Shown piece after piece: positions 17,617 to 25,737 of a DNA stretch of 64,000 bases. The position numbers were made by a program, and so were the translations under genes. Positions within the stretch are counted from its first letter, which is position 1, and each line of letters starts with the position of its first letter. This DNA is from CALDTK01 sp045110575. GTDB taxonomy: Bacteria > Bacteroidota > Bacteroidia > Chitinophagales > Saprospiraceae. The stretch lies in NCBI GenBank assembly GCA_045110575.1, contig JBGCGF010000019.1, positions 49,322 to 113,321 of the forward strand, written 5' to 3'. The notes beneath the pieces are model-generated. The model was given only the letters and a program-made list of their open reading frames with translations, made no database searches and was not told the DNA's origin.

Positions 17617-17653
17617 AAGCCTCCGCTGCGTTTCGCAGTCGGGGGCTTTTTTT
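17617..17653 (+). terminator. Intrinsic terminator of the parA operon
   Basis: AAGCCtCC pairs with GGgGGCTT around an inner CTGCG-TTT-CGCAG hairpin, followed by a T-run. Confidence 0.75.
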
Positions 17654-17697
17654 ATCCATCAAACTAAGCGGTACCTTCGAACTTCTGAATCCACTAT

Positions 17698-18366
17698 ATG
17701 ACCACTGAGAACAACTTCGTACCACACCAGTCTTTAACTTTAAGTGCAGATGAGTCACTAAAGGCGATCTCAGACTTTGAATCGTTGATGGATCAGCGTA
17801 GATCCGTTCGTACGTTCTCTTCAGCACCTGTAGATCGCGCTGTGATCGAATCGATCATTCGTATTGCGAGTAGTGCTCCTAGCGGTGCTCACAAGCAACC
17901 CTGGACGTTTTGCGCGATCAGCAATCCTGAGGTTCAGACAAATATCCGCAAGGCTGCTGAAAAAGAGGAATACGAGAACTACCACGGCCGCATGAGTGAA
18001 GAATGGCTAGATGATCTGCAGGCTTTTGGAACAGATTGGAAGAAGCCGTTTCTGGAGGTAGCACCGTGGCTGATCGTGATTTTTAAGAAAGCCTATGACC
18101 TCAGCGAGGACGGAACAAAGACTAAGAATTACTACGTCAATGAATCTGTTGGAATCGCAGCAGGCTTTCTCATTTCTGCCATTCATAAAGCAGGGCTTGT
18201 TACACTGACACACACGCCAAGTCCGATGAACTTCCTGCAGAAGGTGTTAGACCGTCCTGAAAATGAACGGCCATTCTTATTACTTCCTGTCGGCTACGCA
18301 GCTGAAGATGCTACCGTTCCTGTGCTCGAAAGAAAAGGACTAGATGAAATGGCTGTCTTCTATTGA
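17698..18366 (+). CDS. Iodotyrosine deiodinase-like nitroreductase-family flavoprotein
   Basis: The 222-residue protein has the nitroreductase FMN-binding start RRSVRTFSSAPV (34-45) and SSAPSGAHKQPWTF. The lid that defines iodotyrosine deiodinase is present: Glu91, Tyr95 and Lys116 align with human Glu157, Tyr161 and Lys182, and the surrounding text (NYHGRM, WLDDLQAFGTDWKK, EVAPWLI, THTPSPMNFLQKVL) also fits. Such enzymes use FMN to remove halogens from halotyrosines reductively; bacterial members are known. Substrate in this organism is inferred, though bromo- or iodotyrosine salvage suits a marine habitat. Its stop overlaps the convergent gene by 7 bases. Confidence 0.8.
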   Translation: MTTENNFVPHQSLTLSADESLKAISDFESLMDQRRSVRTFSSAPVDRAVIESIIRIASSAPSGAHKQPWTFCAISNPEVQTNIRKAAEKEEYENYHGRMSEEWLDDLQAFGTDWKKPFLEVAPWLIVIFKKAYDLSEDGTKTKNYYVNESVGIAAGFLISAIHKAGLVTLTHTPSPMNFLQKVLDRPENERPFLLLPVGYAAEDATVPVLERKGLDEMAVFY

Positions 18367-20078
18367 ATGACTGTGGGATCTGGTCGAGGACTCTTCTCAG
18401 CAACAGGGTAGGGTAGCCGAACGAAATGATCAGACGCTTGATAGAGAAAAATCGTATTCGCAGGAGGTGGGCTGTCCCATGTCACTTGAATACTCCACTT
18501 TCCTACATGAACGTCTAGTTGATTGTCCTCGTCACGTCTATTCTTGACACCTAAGTCTTTATACATCAACCAGCTTCCTGGAGCGTCAAGAACTACGATG
18601 AGCTTACCATTCTCCCATCTCGGCTTGATTGAATCAGTGACGGAAAGTTGGTGGAATTGCGCGATATCTACGAAGCTGATTTGGTCCTGGCTCAGTTGAT
18701 CATTTCCGCTGACTGAACTCGCTAAGTGTCCTGCGAGCGCACTTTGGCCTTCACGATTGTCCCCTAGTAGATGAACGCCATTGAACGTGCGGGCATATCC
18801 TAAAAGGTAAACGGTCGTTGGTGTTTCTTTTTGTAGATCAGCCTCTTTCAATATTTTTGAAAAGGAAGAACTCAGCCCCGTTAAGACGGCTTGGCTGCTA
18901 GTCCAGGTATATAGGTTTTTTGCAAAGATCAAGCTGTTTACAAGAATGATCGGTATTGCAAGAGCTGTTAGGAGAGCTCTCTTTCTAATTAGAGACAGTC
19001 CTGTAGCAATCAATGCAGTAGTAAACACGACCGCCAAAGCGCCAAATCGATCTGTGTCAACGATGAACTGGTCGAAGTAATACAATTGAGAAACCGCAGC
19101 TGTGCCTGCCCCAGCTAGAAATACCCAAAGCAACAATGGGGTCCATGCTGGTGGGGTTTGTCGGGTTTTGCGGAAGCGTAACCATAATTGAATAGCCCTG
19201 CCTGTTAAAAGCGCAACAAAGCCATATAGCGCGAGACTCACTACAGGATTACCCAATGCTGCGGTTAACCATTTTTTCCAAGGCGTAGCCCAAAATCGAT
19301 ATTGAAGTCCGGCACGGGAGATCCACCTCCATGGCGCTGCGATTATTTCTGAAAGTGGTTGAGAAGTTGCGACATCTGCACCATAGTGACCGATCCATGC
19401 ACCTTGCACTAGCTTGGTGAGCATCAGGTGTAAAGCCACCAAAGCGACCGAAGAGCCGAAAGCAAGTGCCGCCCGCCGCGTGCTGCCCGAGCGAAGAAAG
19501 AAGTAGTAATAGGCAACCCAGCCAAAGACCGCGATGGGGAGGGCGTAGGCGAGCTCAAGGCAAAACAAGCCCACGGTCTGCAATGCCATAGCACTGGCTA
19601 GGTGCTTTTTGGAGCCCTCTCTTACATACGACCGAAGCAAGAGCAACGTCCCTAGCCAAACCAAAATACTGACGAAATAGTGGGGACATACCCGCCAGAT
19701 CATGATTTCAGTGTTGGTTGGTGAAAAGACATACAGCATAGCCGCAAGCCCCGCAGCAAGTGTACTGTTCGGATTGTTGTGGTCGTGAAGAACCTTTTGA
19801 ACCAGTTCGAATAGTAGCGTAGCTCCGCCTGCAAATAAGGAAACGTTGAAGGCATGGACGAGCCAAGTACTCACCCCACGCAGTTGCTCGATCAGCCACA
19901 TTAAGAGCGCATAGCCCTGGAGTTGCGCTGGATAATCATACGTGTGTAAGGCACCTTGTAAACCACCTTCTTGAACTCTAGCTTGCCACCCTAGGTAATC
20001 CGTGACATAGCCTGCGTCTTGAACTAGTCCAAAAACGACGAAGAGTATAATCCAGAAGAGGGCGTAGAGCTTCCACAT
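18360..20078 (-). CDS. Polytopic inner-membrane protein, possibly GT-C glycosyltransferase-like
   Basis: The 572-residue protein starts with a membrane helix (MWKLYALFWIILFVVFGLV) and contains roughly ten more, then a soluble C-terminal domain of about 150 residues rich in beta-type sequence (VYLLGYARTFNGVHLLGDNR; LIVVLDAPGSWLMYKDLG). A periplasmic loop directly after the first helix and the overall plan resemble GT-C glycosyltransferases, but no catalytic signature was identified, so this is a guess. It starts one base after the stop of the upstream lipoprotein gene, so the two are probably co-transcribed. Confidence 0.6.
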   Translation of the reverse strand: MWKLYALFWIILFVVFGLVQDAGYVTDYLGWQARVQEGGLQGALHTYDYPAQLQGYALLMWLIEQLRGVSTWLVHAFNVSLFAGGATLLFELVQKVLHDHNNPNSTLAAGLAAMLYVFSPTNTEIMIWRVCPHYFVSILVWLGTLLLLRSYVREGSKKHLASAMALQTVGLFCLELAYALPIAVFGWVAYYYFFLRSGSTRRAALAFGSSVALVALHLMLTKLVQGAWIGHYGADVATSQPLSEIIAAPWRWISRAGLQYRFWATPWKKWLTAALGNPVVSLALYGFVALLTGRAIQLWLRFRKTRQTPPAWTPLLLWVFLAGAGTAAVSQLYYFDQFIVDTDRFGALAVVFTTALIATGLSLIRKRALLTALAIPIILVNSLIFAKNLYTWTSSQAVLTGLSSSFSKILKEADLQKETPTTVYLLGYARTFNGVHLLGDNREGQSALAGHLASSVSGNDQLSQDQISFVDIAQFHQLSVTDSIKPRWENGKLIVVLDAPGSWLMYKDLGVKNRRDEDNQLDVHVGKWSIQVTWDSPPPANTIFLYQASDHFVRLPYPVAEKSPRPDPTVIQ

Positions 20079-20079
20079 A

Positions 20080-21324
20080 TTAATTCGTCGACGTTAGGGC
20101 ATCAGGCAAGGTTGTGCCACCACGTGCATCTTCGATAGATCCGCCTCCTAAAAAAAGCAAGGAGCCTTTGCGACGACCTACTTTCTCGACAAAAAGTCCT
20201 TCCCATTCAAGTCCGCAACTGTTATGAAGCGTACCTCCTGCAAGTGCTAATGTTGCTCCTGGTCTTACTGTTATGCGTTTGCCTTTCGGTATGCTTAAGC
20301 GACAACGAACTTCGAGGTATGCGCCTGGCATCAGCGTTAAACTTCCTTCTAAATCTGTTTCATGTCTCAGAATGAAGGTGTCGCGAAGTTCAATATTCTT
20401 GCCTTTTCCTTCGCACCAGTTCGGTTCTAAGTAATCCCGCTGTTTCGATCCTTGTTTTGACATAACAGCGTGCATTCTTGCTACTTGGCAAGGCGAAAAT
20501 GCGATCGCATAGGCTGTGTAATCCATTACGTTGTTACTCACTTCTTGGCAGCCAGCAGGTTGATTATAATTCCAGCAATTCTTGTGTTGTGGAGTATCGT
20601 CACACCCATCGTTTTTGATCCAAGAATGGTTTAATCTGTAAATATGACTGACCTCATGTATGAGGTTTCTGTGTACGTCCCATAGCTTTTCGATTCCATA
20701 CCAATGAGCAGCTATTTTCATGTAGCGGCTTCCAAAAGCAACTCCAGCATCACCCGTGAAGTACGTTTTACTAGCTACAGAATCAGGATGGTGTGAAATG
20801 AAGAAGACATTTAGAATTGAATCATTTCGATAAGCATACTTATTGAAAATTTTGCTGTCACCTCGGTTTTGATTTTTACCGTTGTGCATGTGGTACGGCA
20901 TCTCTTCGTCGTAATGAAAGTAAATTCCTTCTTTAGTTGAATCAACATCTGGAGCGATGACATAGCGCATTCTCGCAGATGTAGGAGGAAGCGAATTGTC
21001 CTTAGGAAGTTTGAGGCGGTGCTTAGTTTTTAAGGTGTTATTGCTCAAAGCAATAAGCCTTCTTAGCGTTTTAGGACCTGTGACAGAGTCCATCGAGAAC
21101 GGACGAGAAGTCTTGTCCATTACATGTAGACCCAACCTCACGTATTTGATCGGCCAGAAATCAAGATGTGTACTATCGATTTCGAAATTTGCAGAAGAGA
21201 GGCACGCAGTGCGTTCTCCGGTGTCTTCAAGCATCACCCAGTCTGTAGGTGTAGCCAGTCTCGTAGATACGGTATGGGTGCAAGAGCTGAAGGCAAGCAG
21301 GAGAATTAGGCAATAGAGTTTCAC
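20080..21324 (-). CDS. Metzincin-like zinc protease lipoprotein
   Basis: The 414-residue protein starts at GTG and has a lipoprotein signal (LILLLAFSSC) that would place Cys on a lipid anchor. The zinc motif HEVSHIYRLNH has both His, the Glu and the third His of the metzincin consensus HExxHxxGxxH, but the Gly is Arg. A Met-turn, NNVMDYTAYA, follows about 50 residues later, and several Cys flank it (CDDTPQHKNCW, CQEVSN), as in M43 pappalysin-like proteases. The last 100 residues look like short beta-helix repeats (GATLALAGGTLHNSCGLEWEG). It probably acts on the outer membrane or cell surface. Confidence 0.7.
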   Translation of the reverse strand: MKLYCLILLLAFSSCTHTVSTRLATPTDWVMLEDTGERTACLSSANFEIDSTHLDFWPIKYVRLGLHVMDKTSRPFSMDSVTGPKTLRRLIALSNNTLKTKHRLKLPKDNSLPPTSARMRYVIAPDVDSTKEGIYFHYDEEMPYHMHNGKNQNRGDSKIFNKYAYRNDSILNVFFISHHPDSVASKTYFTGDAGVAFGSRYMKIAAHWYGIEKLWDVHRNLIHEVSHIYRLNHSWIKNDGCDDTPQHKNCWNYNQPAGCQEVSNNVMDYTAYAIAFSPCQVARMHAVMSKQGSKQRDYLEPNWCEGKGKNIELRDTFILRHETDLEGSLTLMPGAYLEVRCRLSIPKGKRITVRPGATLALAGGTLHNSCGLEWEGLFVEKVGRRKGSLLFLGGGSIEDARGGTTLPDALTSTN

Positions 21325-21376
21325 CCTTGCAAGGTCGCATTTCCTCGCAATCTGAACTGATCTGGTTTAAATAATA

Positions 21377-22150
21377 TTACCAGGTGGCGCCTGGGTGGGT
21401 GCGCTGTAGGTGCTGCATTTCCGCTAAGAGATAGCCCATGCGCTCTGTATGGGTGCCCTTTTTTCCGCCTTGTTGCATTGCTCCAGGTGCGGTTTCAGGG
21501 ATTTCGAGTTGCGCTTTCGCTAAAACCCCTTCTACGAACGCCATGTATTCCGTCGCGAGTGATTCTGGTTTTGGCGCAAGCTGAAAGGAGACTGCAGCAT
21601 CATCGACAGGTGCCGAGGTAAGGAGCTCTCCAGAGTATCTCCAGGTTTCGTTCAAGGCAAGCTGCATGCGACGATGGCTCTCTGGTGTGCCATCTCCCAG
21701 ACGGATGACCCATTCGCTAGAATAACGTCGATGGTACGTCGCCTCTTTGATGCTCTTTGTAGCAATTGCAGACAGGTGTTCGTCGCTAGAAGTCTGAAGA
21801 TGTTGAAGTAAAATGAAGTGATATGCGTCGTACAGGAATTGGCGCATGATGGTTTTGCCCCAGTCACCGTTCTCAAGCTCACAAAGAAGTGGGTTTAAGT
21901 ATTCGTTCTCGTTGCGGAGGTATGCAAAGTCATCTTCAGTGCGACCTTTTCCTTCTAGCTCGGCGGCATATTGATAGTAAGCACGTGCTTGACCTACCAA
22001 GTCTAGGGCTACGTTGGTAAGCGCGATGTCTTGCTCCAGTACAGGTCCGTGACCGCACCACGCAGAAATACGCTGACCTAAAATGAGGTTGCTGTCGCCT
22101 CGGTGAAGGCAATACTGTAGAAGTGCGTCGGCACGGGTGATATCAGACAC
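21377..22150 (-). CDS. paaC: Phenylacetyl-CoA 1,2-epoxidase subunit PaaC
   Basis: The 257-residue protein (GTG start) matches PaaC, the structural ferritin-like partner of PaaA: DSNLILGQRISAWCGHGPVLEQDIALTNVALDLVGQARAYY near the start and KEATYHRRYSSEWVIRLGDGT in the middle. The epoxidase PaaABCE converts phenylacetyl-CoA to the ring 1,2-epoxide using O2. It is the last gene of paaA-B-C and follows paaB by 35 bases. The motif relative GCTTTCGCTAAAAC occurs at 21513. Confidence 0.95.
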   Translation of the reverse strand: MSDITRADALLQYCLHRGDSNLILGQRISAWCGHGPVLEQDIALTNVALDLVGQARAYYQYAAELEGKGRTEDDFAYLRNENEYLNPLLCELENGDWGKTIMRQFLYDAYHFILLQHLQTSSDEHLSAIATKSIKEATYHRRYSSEWVIRLGDGTPESHRRMQLALNETWRYSGELLTSAPVDDAAVSFQLAPKPESLATEYMAFVEGVLAKAQLEIPETAPGAMQQGGKKGTHTERMGYLLAEMQHLQRTHPGATW

Positions 22151-22185
22151 GAGAAAGGAAGCTAAGGGTAGAAGAAGAAGATGGG

Positions 22186-22464
22186 CTACATGTTTTTGAC
22201 CTCCTTAGGGATGTCATAAAACGTAGGGTGGCGGTAGACCTTATCGTCTGCCGGCTCGAACATGCTGTCGTTGTTGTTCGGGTCGTTGGCCGTGATCACT
22301 TTGCTCGGGACAACCCAAATACTTACGCCTTCACCTCTTCGAGTGTATACGTCACGTGCATTTTGCAATGCTGTTTCAGCATCAGCAGCGTGAAGACTTC
22401 CAGCGTGTTTGTGGTGTAATCCGTTACGTGATCGGAGGAATACTTCGTAGAGTTCGCCTTGCAT
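22186..22464 (-). CDS. paaB: Phenylacetyl-CoA 1,2-epoxidase subunit PaaB
   Basis: The 92-residue protein shows the PaaB pattern: LYEVFLRSRNGLHHKHAGSL, then DAETALQNARDVYTRRGEGVSIWVVPS. It bridges PaaAC heterodimers in the epoxidase. It lies 30 bases after paaA. Confidence 0.95.
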   Translation of the reverse strand: MQGELYEVFLRSRNGLHHKHAGSLHAADAETALQNARDVYTRRGEGVSIWVVPSKVITANDPNNNDSMFEPADDKVYRHPTFYDIPKEVKNM

Positions 22465-22494
22465 GTCCGAGGGTTTGATTGATTAGGGCTGAGG

Positions 22495-23448
22495 TTAGGC
22501 TGCTTCTGCAGATTGAGCTTCACGAGCAGCTTGCTTGGCAGCATAAGCTGCAGCCGCTTCGCGCACCCATGCACCTTCGTCGTGTGCCTTGTTTCGTGCG
22601 TCTAAACGCTCTTTGTTACAAGGACCGTTGCCTTTAATGACATTGTAAAATTCATCCCAATTGATGACTCCAAAATCATAGTGACCGCGCTCTTCATTCC
22701 ATTTAATATCTGGATCAGGAAGTGTCATGCCTAAGGCTTTCACCTGCTCTGCACAAACATCCACCATCTTTTGACGAAGCTCGTCATTTGTGAATCGCTT
22801 GATTTTCCAGCGCATTGAACGTGCAGTGTTCGGGCTGTTCTCATCGGTAGGTCCGAACATCATGAGCGCTGGCCACCACCATCGGTTGATTGCGTCTTGG
22901 GCCATTGCTTTTTGTGCTTCTGTTCCTCGACTCAACGTGAGTAGCAACTCAAAGCCTTGACGTTGGTGGAAGCTTTCCTCCTTACAAACACGCACCATTG
23001 CTCTTGCGTATGGTCCATACGAGCATCGGCAGAGTGGTACTTGGTTCATGATGGCAGCGCCATCAACGAGCCAACCTACAGCTCCCATGTCTGCCCATGT
23101 GAGGGTTGGGTAGTTGAAGATGCTTGAGTACTTAGCCTTTCCACTGTGCAACTGCTCAAGTACTTCTGAGCGGTCAATACCTAAGGTTTCACAAGCGCTG
23201 TAGAGGTATAGACCATGACCAGCTTCGTCTTGCACCTTCGCGATGAGGGCCACTTTACGACGAAGACTTGGAGCACGAGTGATCCAATTACCTTCTGGAA
23301 GCATTCCTACGATCTCAGAGTGTGCATGCTGGCTGATCTGACGAATAAGCGTCTTTCGATAAGCGTCGGGCATGAAGTCCCTAGGTTCGATGCGATCGTC
23401 TGCTGCAATTCGGGCTTCAAACTGAGCTTCTAGCGTTGCGTTATCCAT
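22495..23448 (-). CDS. paaA: Phenylacetyl-CoA 1,2-epoxidase catalytic subunit PaaA
   Basis: The 317-residue protein is the catalytic subunit. Diiron-site segments are visible: HAHSEIVGMLPEGNWI, QDEAGHGLYLYSACE and CKEESFHQRQGFELL, each with the Glu/His ligands. MRWKIKRFTNDELRQ and DFGVINWDEFYNVIKGNGPCN are typical of the family. The C-terminal 30 residues are an Ala-rich tail (AAAAYAAKQAAREAQ) seen in many homologues. It is first in the operon, and a palindrome overlaps the promoter 24 bases upstream. paaD and paaG lie 20 kb away and the reductase paaE and thioesterase/dehydrogenase genes are not in the window. Confidence 0.96.
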   Translation of the reverse strand: MDNATLEAQFEARIAADDRIEPRDFMPDAYRKTLIRQISQHAHSEIVGMLPEGNWITRAPSLRRKVALIAKVQDEAGHGLYLYSACETLGIDRSEVLEQLHSGKAKYSSIFNYPTLTWADMGAVGWLVDGAAIMNQVPLCRCSYGPYARAMVRVCKEESFHQRQGFELLLTLSRGTEAQKAMAQDAINRWWWPALMMFGPTDENSPNTARSMRWKIKRFTNDELRQKMVDVCAEQVKALGMTLPDPDIKWNEERGHYDFGVINWDEFYNVIKGNGPCNKERLDARNKAHDEGAWVREAAAAYAAKQAAREAQSAEAA

Positions 23449-23467
23449 GATAATAAGTGAGTTGCTT

Positions 23468-23493
23468 CAAAGATACGAACAGTTGTTCGTATC
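23468..23493 (-). promoter_or_regulatory. paaA promoter -7 box overlapped by a perfect palindromic operator
   Basis: A perfect inverted repeat GATACGAACA-GT-TGTTCGTATC (23472-23493) overlaps TATCTTTG (minus strand, 23475-23468), an exact Bacteroidetes -7 box. This geometry suits a TetR-family repressor blocking RNA polymerase, as PaaR does elsewhere. No good -33 box was found. Confidence 0.6.
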
Positions 23494-23501
23494 CGATAGT
23501 T

Positions 23502-23520
23502 CCAACTTTTTTAAAGTTGG
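23502..23520. promoter_or_regulatory. Second inverted repeat upstream of paaA
   Basis: CCAACTTT-TTT-AAAGTTGG, a perfect 8-bp repeat with no T-run after it on either strand, just upstream of the paaA operator. It may be another regulator site. Confidence 0.4.
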
Positions 23521-23706
23521 GTCAGATGTGTAAAGTAGGGGTTTCTGTGCTTTCAGTCCTTCGGAATCCTTAAGACGTATTTCAAAAGTGTTAAGGTGTA
23601 ACGTTGGTGATTGGAATTGCCTTAAAACGTGGTTAAAGTCAGGGGTAGCATAGTGCGAAAGGACGCTTGAGCGCTGTTCTTGCTTCCACAACCAAAACAC
23701 CTAACG

Positions 23707-24291
23707 ATGAAAAAGTCACAGTTCTTTCTAGTTGCCCTTTGTCTCTTTACGACTTCAGTCCTTTCTGCACAGTTCATTCCAAGCTTCGGATTACATGGTG
23801 CGCTCAACGAACGTGTCGACGCTGTAAACGTCGCACCTGCTGATATCAAACTTGAAGGTAGAGGTGGTTGGCATGCCGGAGCAGATGTCCGTATCGGTAA
23901 AAAAGCACTCTACATCCAGCCAGGCGTTCACTATTACAACACGAATAGCGACGTGACGGACCTTCGTGAAATCGGAGTACCACAAAACCTCGGTGAACAG
24001 AAGCATGTTGCCCTCAAATTTCCAGTGCAAGCAGGTCTTCGTCTCGGTTTAAACGGAACAGCAGCGATTCACCTTCAAGGAGGCCCAGTAGCGACAGCCA
24101 GTATCAAGGAGAAGCTAGTCAGTGATCTTGGTGGTCAACGTAACCTCACCTTTGGAATGATGAGTGGGGTAGCGGTAGACTTCCTCCGCTTCAATGTGCA
24201 CGCCCGCTATGAATGGGGACTAACTCAAGCATGGGAGAACCAGCCTGGTACTTCAGACGTGCTGAGTGTTGGCTTGGGGATAGTGTTCTAA
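23707..24291 (+). CDS. Small outer-membrane beta-barrel protein
   Basis: From the ATG at 23707 the precursor has 194 residues with a signal peptide (MKKSQFFLVALCLFTTSVLSAQ). The rest alternates hydrophobic and polar residues in short strands (GGWHAGADVRIGKKALYIQPGVHYY; FPVQAGLRLGLNG; FNVHARYEWGL) and ends in LSVGLGIVF, a C-terminal aromatic strand signature. It fits the PorT/OMP_b-brl families of Bacteroidetes. The specific role is unknown. Confidence 0.75.
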   Translation: MKKSQFFLVALCLFTTSVLSAQFIPSFGLHGALNERVDAVNVAPADIKLEGRGGWHAGADVRIGKKALYIQPGVHYYNTNSDVTDLREIGVPQNLGEQKHVALKFPVQAGLRLGLNGTAAIHLQGGPVATASIKEKLVSDLGGQRNLTFGMMSGVAVDFLRFNVHARYEWGLTQAWENQPGTSDVLSVGLGIVF

Positions 24292-24301
24292 GCGGAAGGT
24301 C

Positions 24302-24445
24302 TTTTTATCGCAAGGAAGTCTGCTCCGCAGACTGCGCAAAGAAGCAAAGGCCGCAATGCAGGACGTCTTGCAAGTTTGACGTCATCTGGCATTGCGATCC
24401 TTGCTTCTTTGCGTAGGTAGCATCAGCTGCCTCTTTGCGATAAAA
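24302..24445. repeat. Nested imperfect palindrome of about 144 bp
   Basis: Arms from the two ends pair in order: TTATCGCAA with TTGCGATAA, GCGCAAAGAAGCAA with TTGCTTCTTTGCG, CGCAATGC with GCATTGCG, GACGTC with GACGTC at the centre. A side hairpin AGTCTGC-TCC-GCAGACT (24317-24333) interrupts the left arm. It lies between convergent genes. Confidence 0.65.
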
Positions 24446-24525
24446 AAACGTCTTATTCTTTTGCACCCAGCATTGCAATTCTTGCTCCTTCGCGTAGGTG
24501 GAGCAGCCGCCCTTTGCGATAAAAT
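24389..24525. repeat. Diverged direct repeat, two copies
   Basis: The right arm of the palindrome (24389-24448, GCATTGCGATCCTTGCT...TTTGCGATAAAA) recurs in diverged form at 24470-24525 (GCATTGCAATTCTTGCT...TTTGCGATAAAA), immediately before the MFS stop codon. Confidence 0.6.
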
Positions 24526-24534
24526 AGCGTTTTG

Positions 24535-25737
24535 CTACGCTGCCAATCTCACTTTCTCCCTGCGTTCCCACCAAACCATATACACCACGCTCATGAAGCT
24601 GATTCCGGCAAAGACGGTGTAGGTAAGAGGAAGTCTAGCGTAATCATTGGCATAAATCCATGCGCTCAACAGAGCTCCGGTACCGATAGACGCTTCAAGC
24701 GCGATGAAGAGTGTTCCAAAAGCACGACCTCTTTGTTCTTCTTCAGCCCTGTCAATAACCCAAGCCATGATTGCAGGTCCGCCGATACCAGTCGTGAATC
24801 CAAAGATCGCTGCACCTCCAAATAGACCGAGTTTGCCTTCACCGTAGCCAAGCAACAGTAGGCCAAAGCCAGTCAGTGCGCTAGCAACACGAATCACCGG
24901 AACTCTTCCGAAAATGTCAGACACACGGCCGGCGACCAACCTGCTCAAGAGGCTAGCTCCCGTGAAATAGAAGAAGAATGCTCCTTTGTTTTCTACCCCT
25001 AGAAACTCACTATGGTCTGGGGTTACGGTGAGTAGTAGTCCGTATCCTGTATACAAGAAAAAGAGCACGATTGCTGGGGCGAGAGAAGGCGGATACCATA
25101 CATCTCTCCAGTTTACTTTCAAGAGTTTGGGGCTGAATTTCTGTTTTGGCGAAAGCGTCTCTTTCAGCTGGAAGAGGATGAATATGCTTACCGCGGCAAC
25201 GGCACTACTCGCGAAAAACATCATGTCAAGACCGTGGCTATTTGCAATCCAACTGCCAAAGGGAGGAGCAGAACTTGCACCAAGGTTAAAGGCCACTCCT
25301 ATGATTCCTACCGCTTCTCCTCGTCGGTGTGCCGGAACAATGTCAGCTAAGTAGGCGGTCGAAGCAGTAGGCTTGAAGCCGGTTGAAAATCCGTGAATAA
25401 GGCGGAGAAGCAAGAATCCTGCAATACCACTTACAAGCGGATACAGCGCAGAGCAGATGACACATACAACTGTTCCTATCACCATGACGGGCATCCGTCC
25501 GATGGTGTCAGAGAGCTTTCCAGACCATGGTCGAGAAAGTCCTGCCGTAAGAGTAAACAAGGCAATGATCAGTCCTTTGTAGTCTTCGCCACCAAGTGAA
25601 GTGAGGTACGATGGTAACTCAGGAATAATCATCGTAAAGCTCGCTGCAAACAAGGCATGACTTGCAGCAAGGAGCCAAAACTGTGAGGTATAAAGCGGTT
25701 GCTCTGGAGCATCTATAGCCGCTATTTCAGTTGCCAT
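24535..25737 (-). CDS. Major facilitator superfamily (MFS) transporter
   Basis: The ATG at 25737 gives about 400 residues, the normal MFS length, and overlaps the end of the TetR gene by 16 bases. About twelve membrane helices are visible. The loop 2-3 signature is GKLSDTIGRMPVMVIG and its second-half counterpart GRVSDIFGRVPVIRVA. FSTGFKPTASTAYLADIVPAHRRGEAVGI resembles drug-efflux members of the DHA1 group. It probably exports a small molecule across the inner membrane under control of the upstream TetR regulator. Substrate unknown. Confidence 0.85.
   Translation of the reverse strand: MATEIAAIDAPEQPLYTSQFWLLAASHALFAASFTMIIPELPSYLTSLGGEDYKGLIIALFTLTAGLSRPWSGKLSDTIGRMPVMVIGTVVCVICSALYPLVSGIAGFLLLRLIHGFSTGFKPTASTAYLADIVPAHRRGEAVGIIGVAFNLGASSAPPFGSWIANSHGLDMMFFASSAVAAVSIFILFQLKETLSPKQKFSPKLLKVNWRDVWYPPSLAPAIVLFFLYTGYGLLLTVTPDHSEFLGVENKGAFFFYFTGASLLSRLVAGRVSDIFGRVPVIRVASALTGFGLLLLGYGEGKLGLFGGAAIFGFTTGIGGPAIMAWVIDRAEEEQRGRAFGTLFIALEASIGTGALLSAWIYANDYARLPLTYTVFAGISFMSVVYMVWWERREKVRLAA
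25143..25156 (-). repeat. 14-mer motif GCTTTCGCCAAAAC
   Basis: Exact copy in the MFS gene, read as Leu-Ser-Pro-Lys in a cytoplasmic central loop. Confidence 0.85.
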
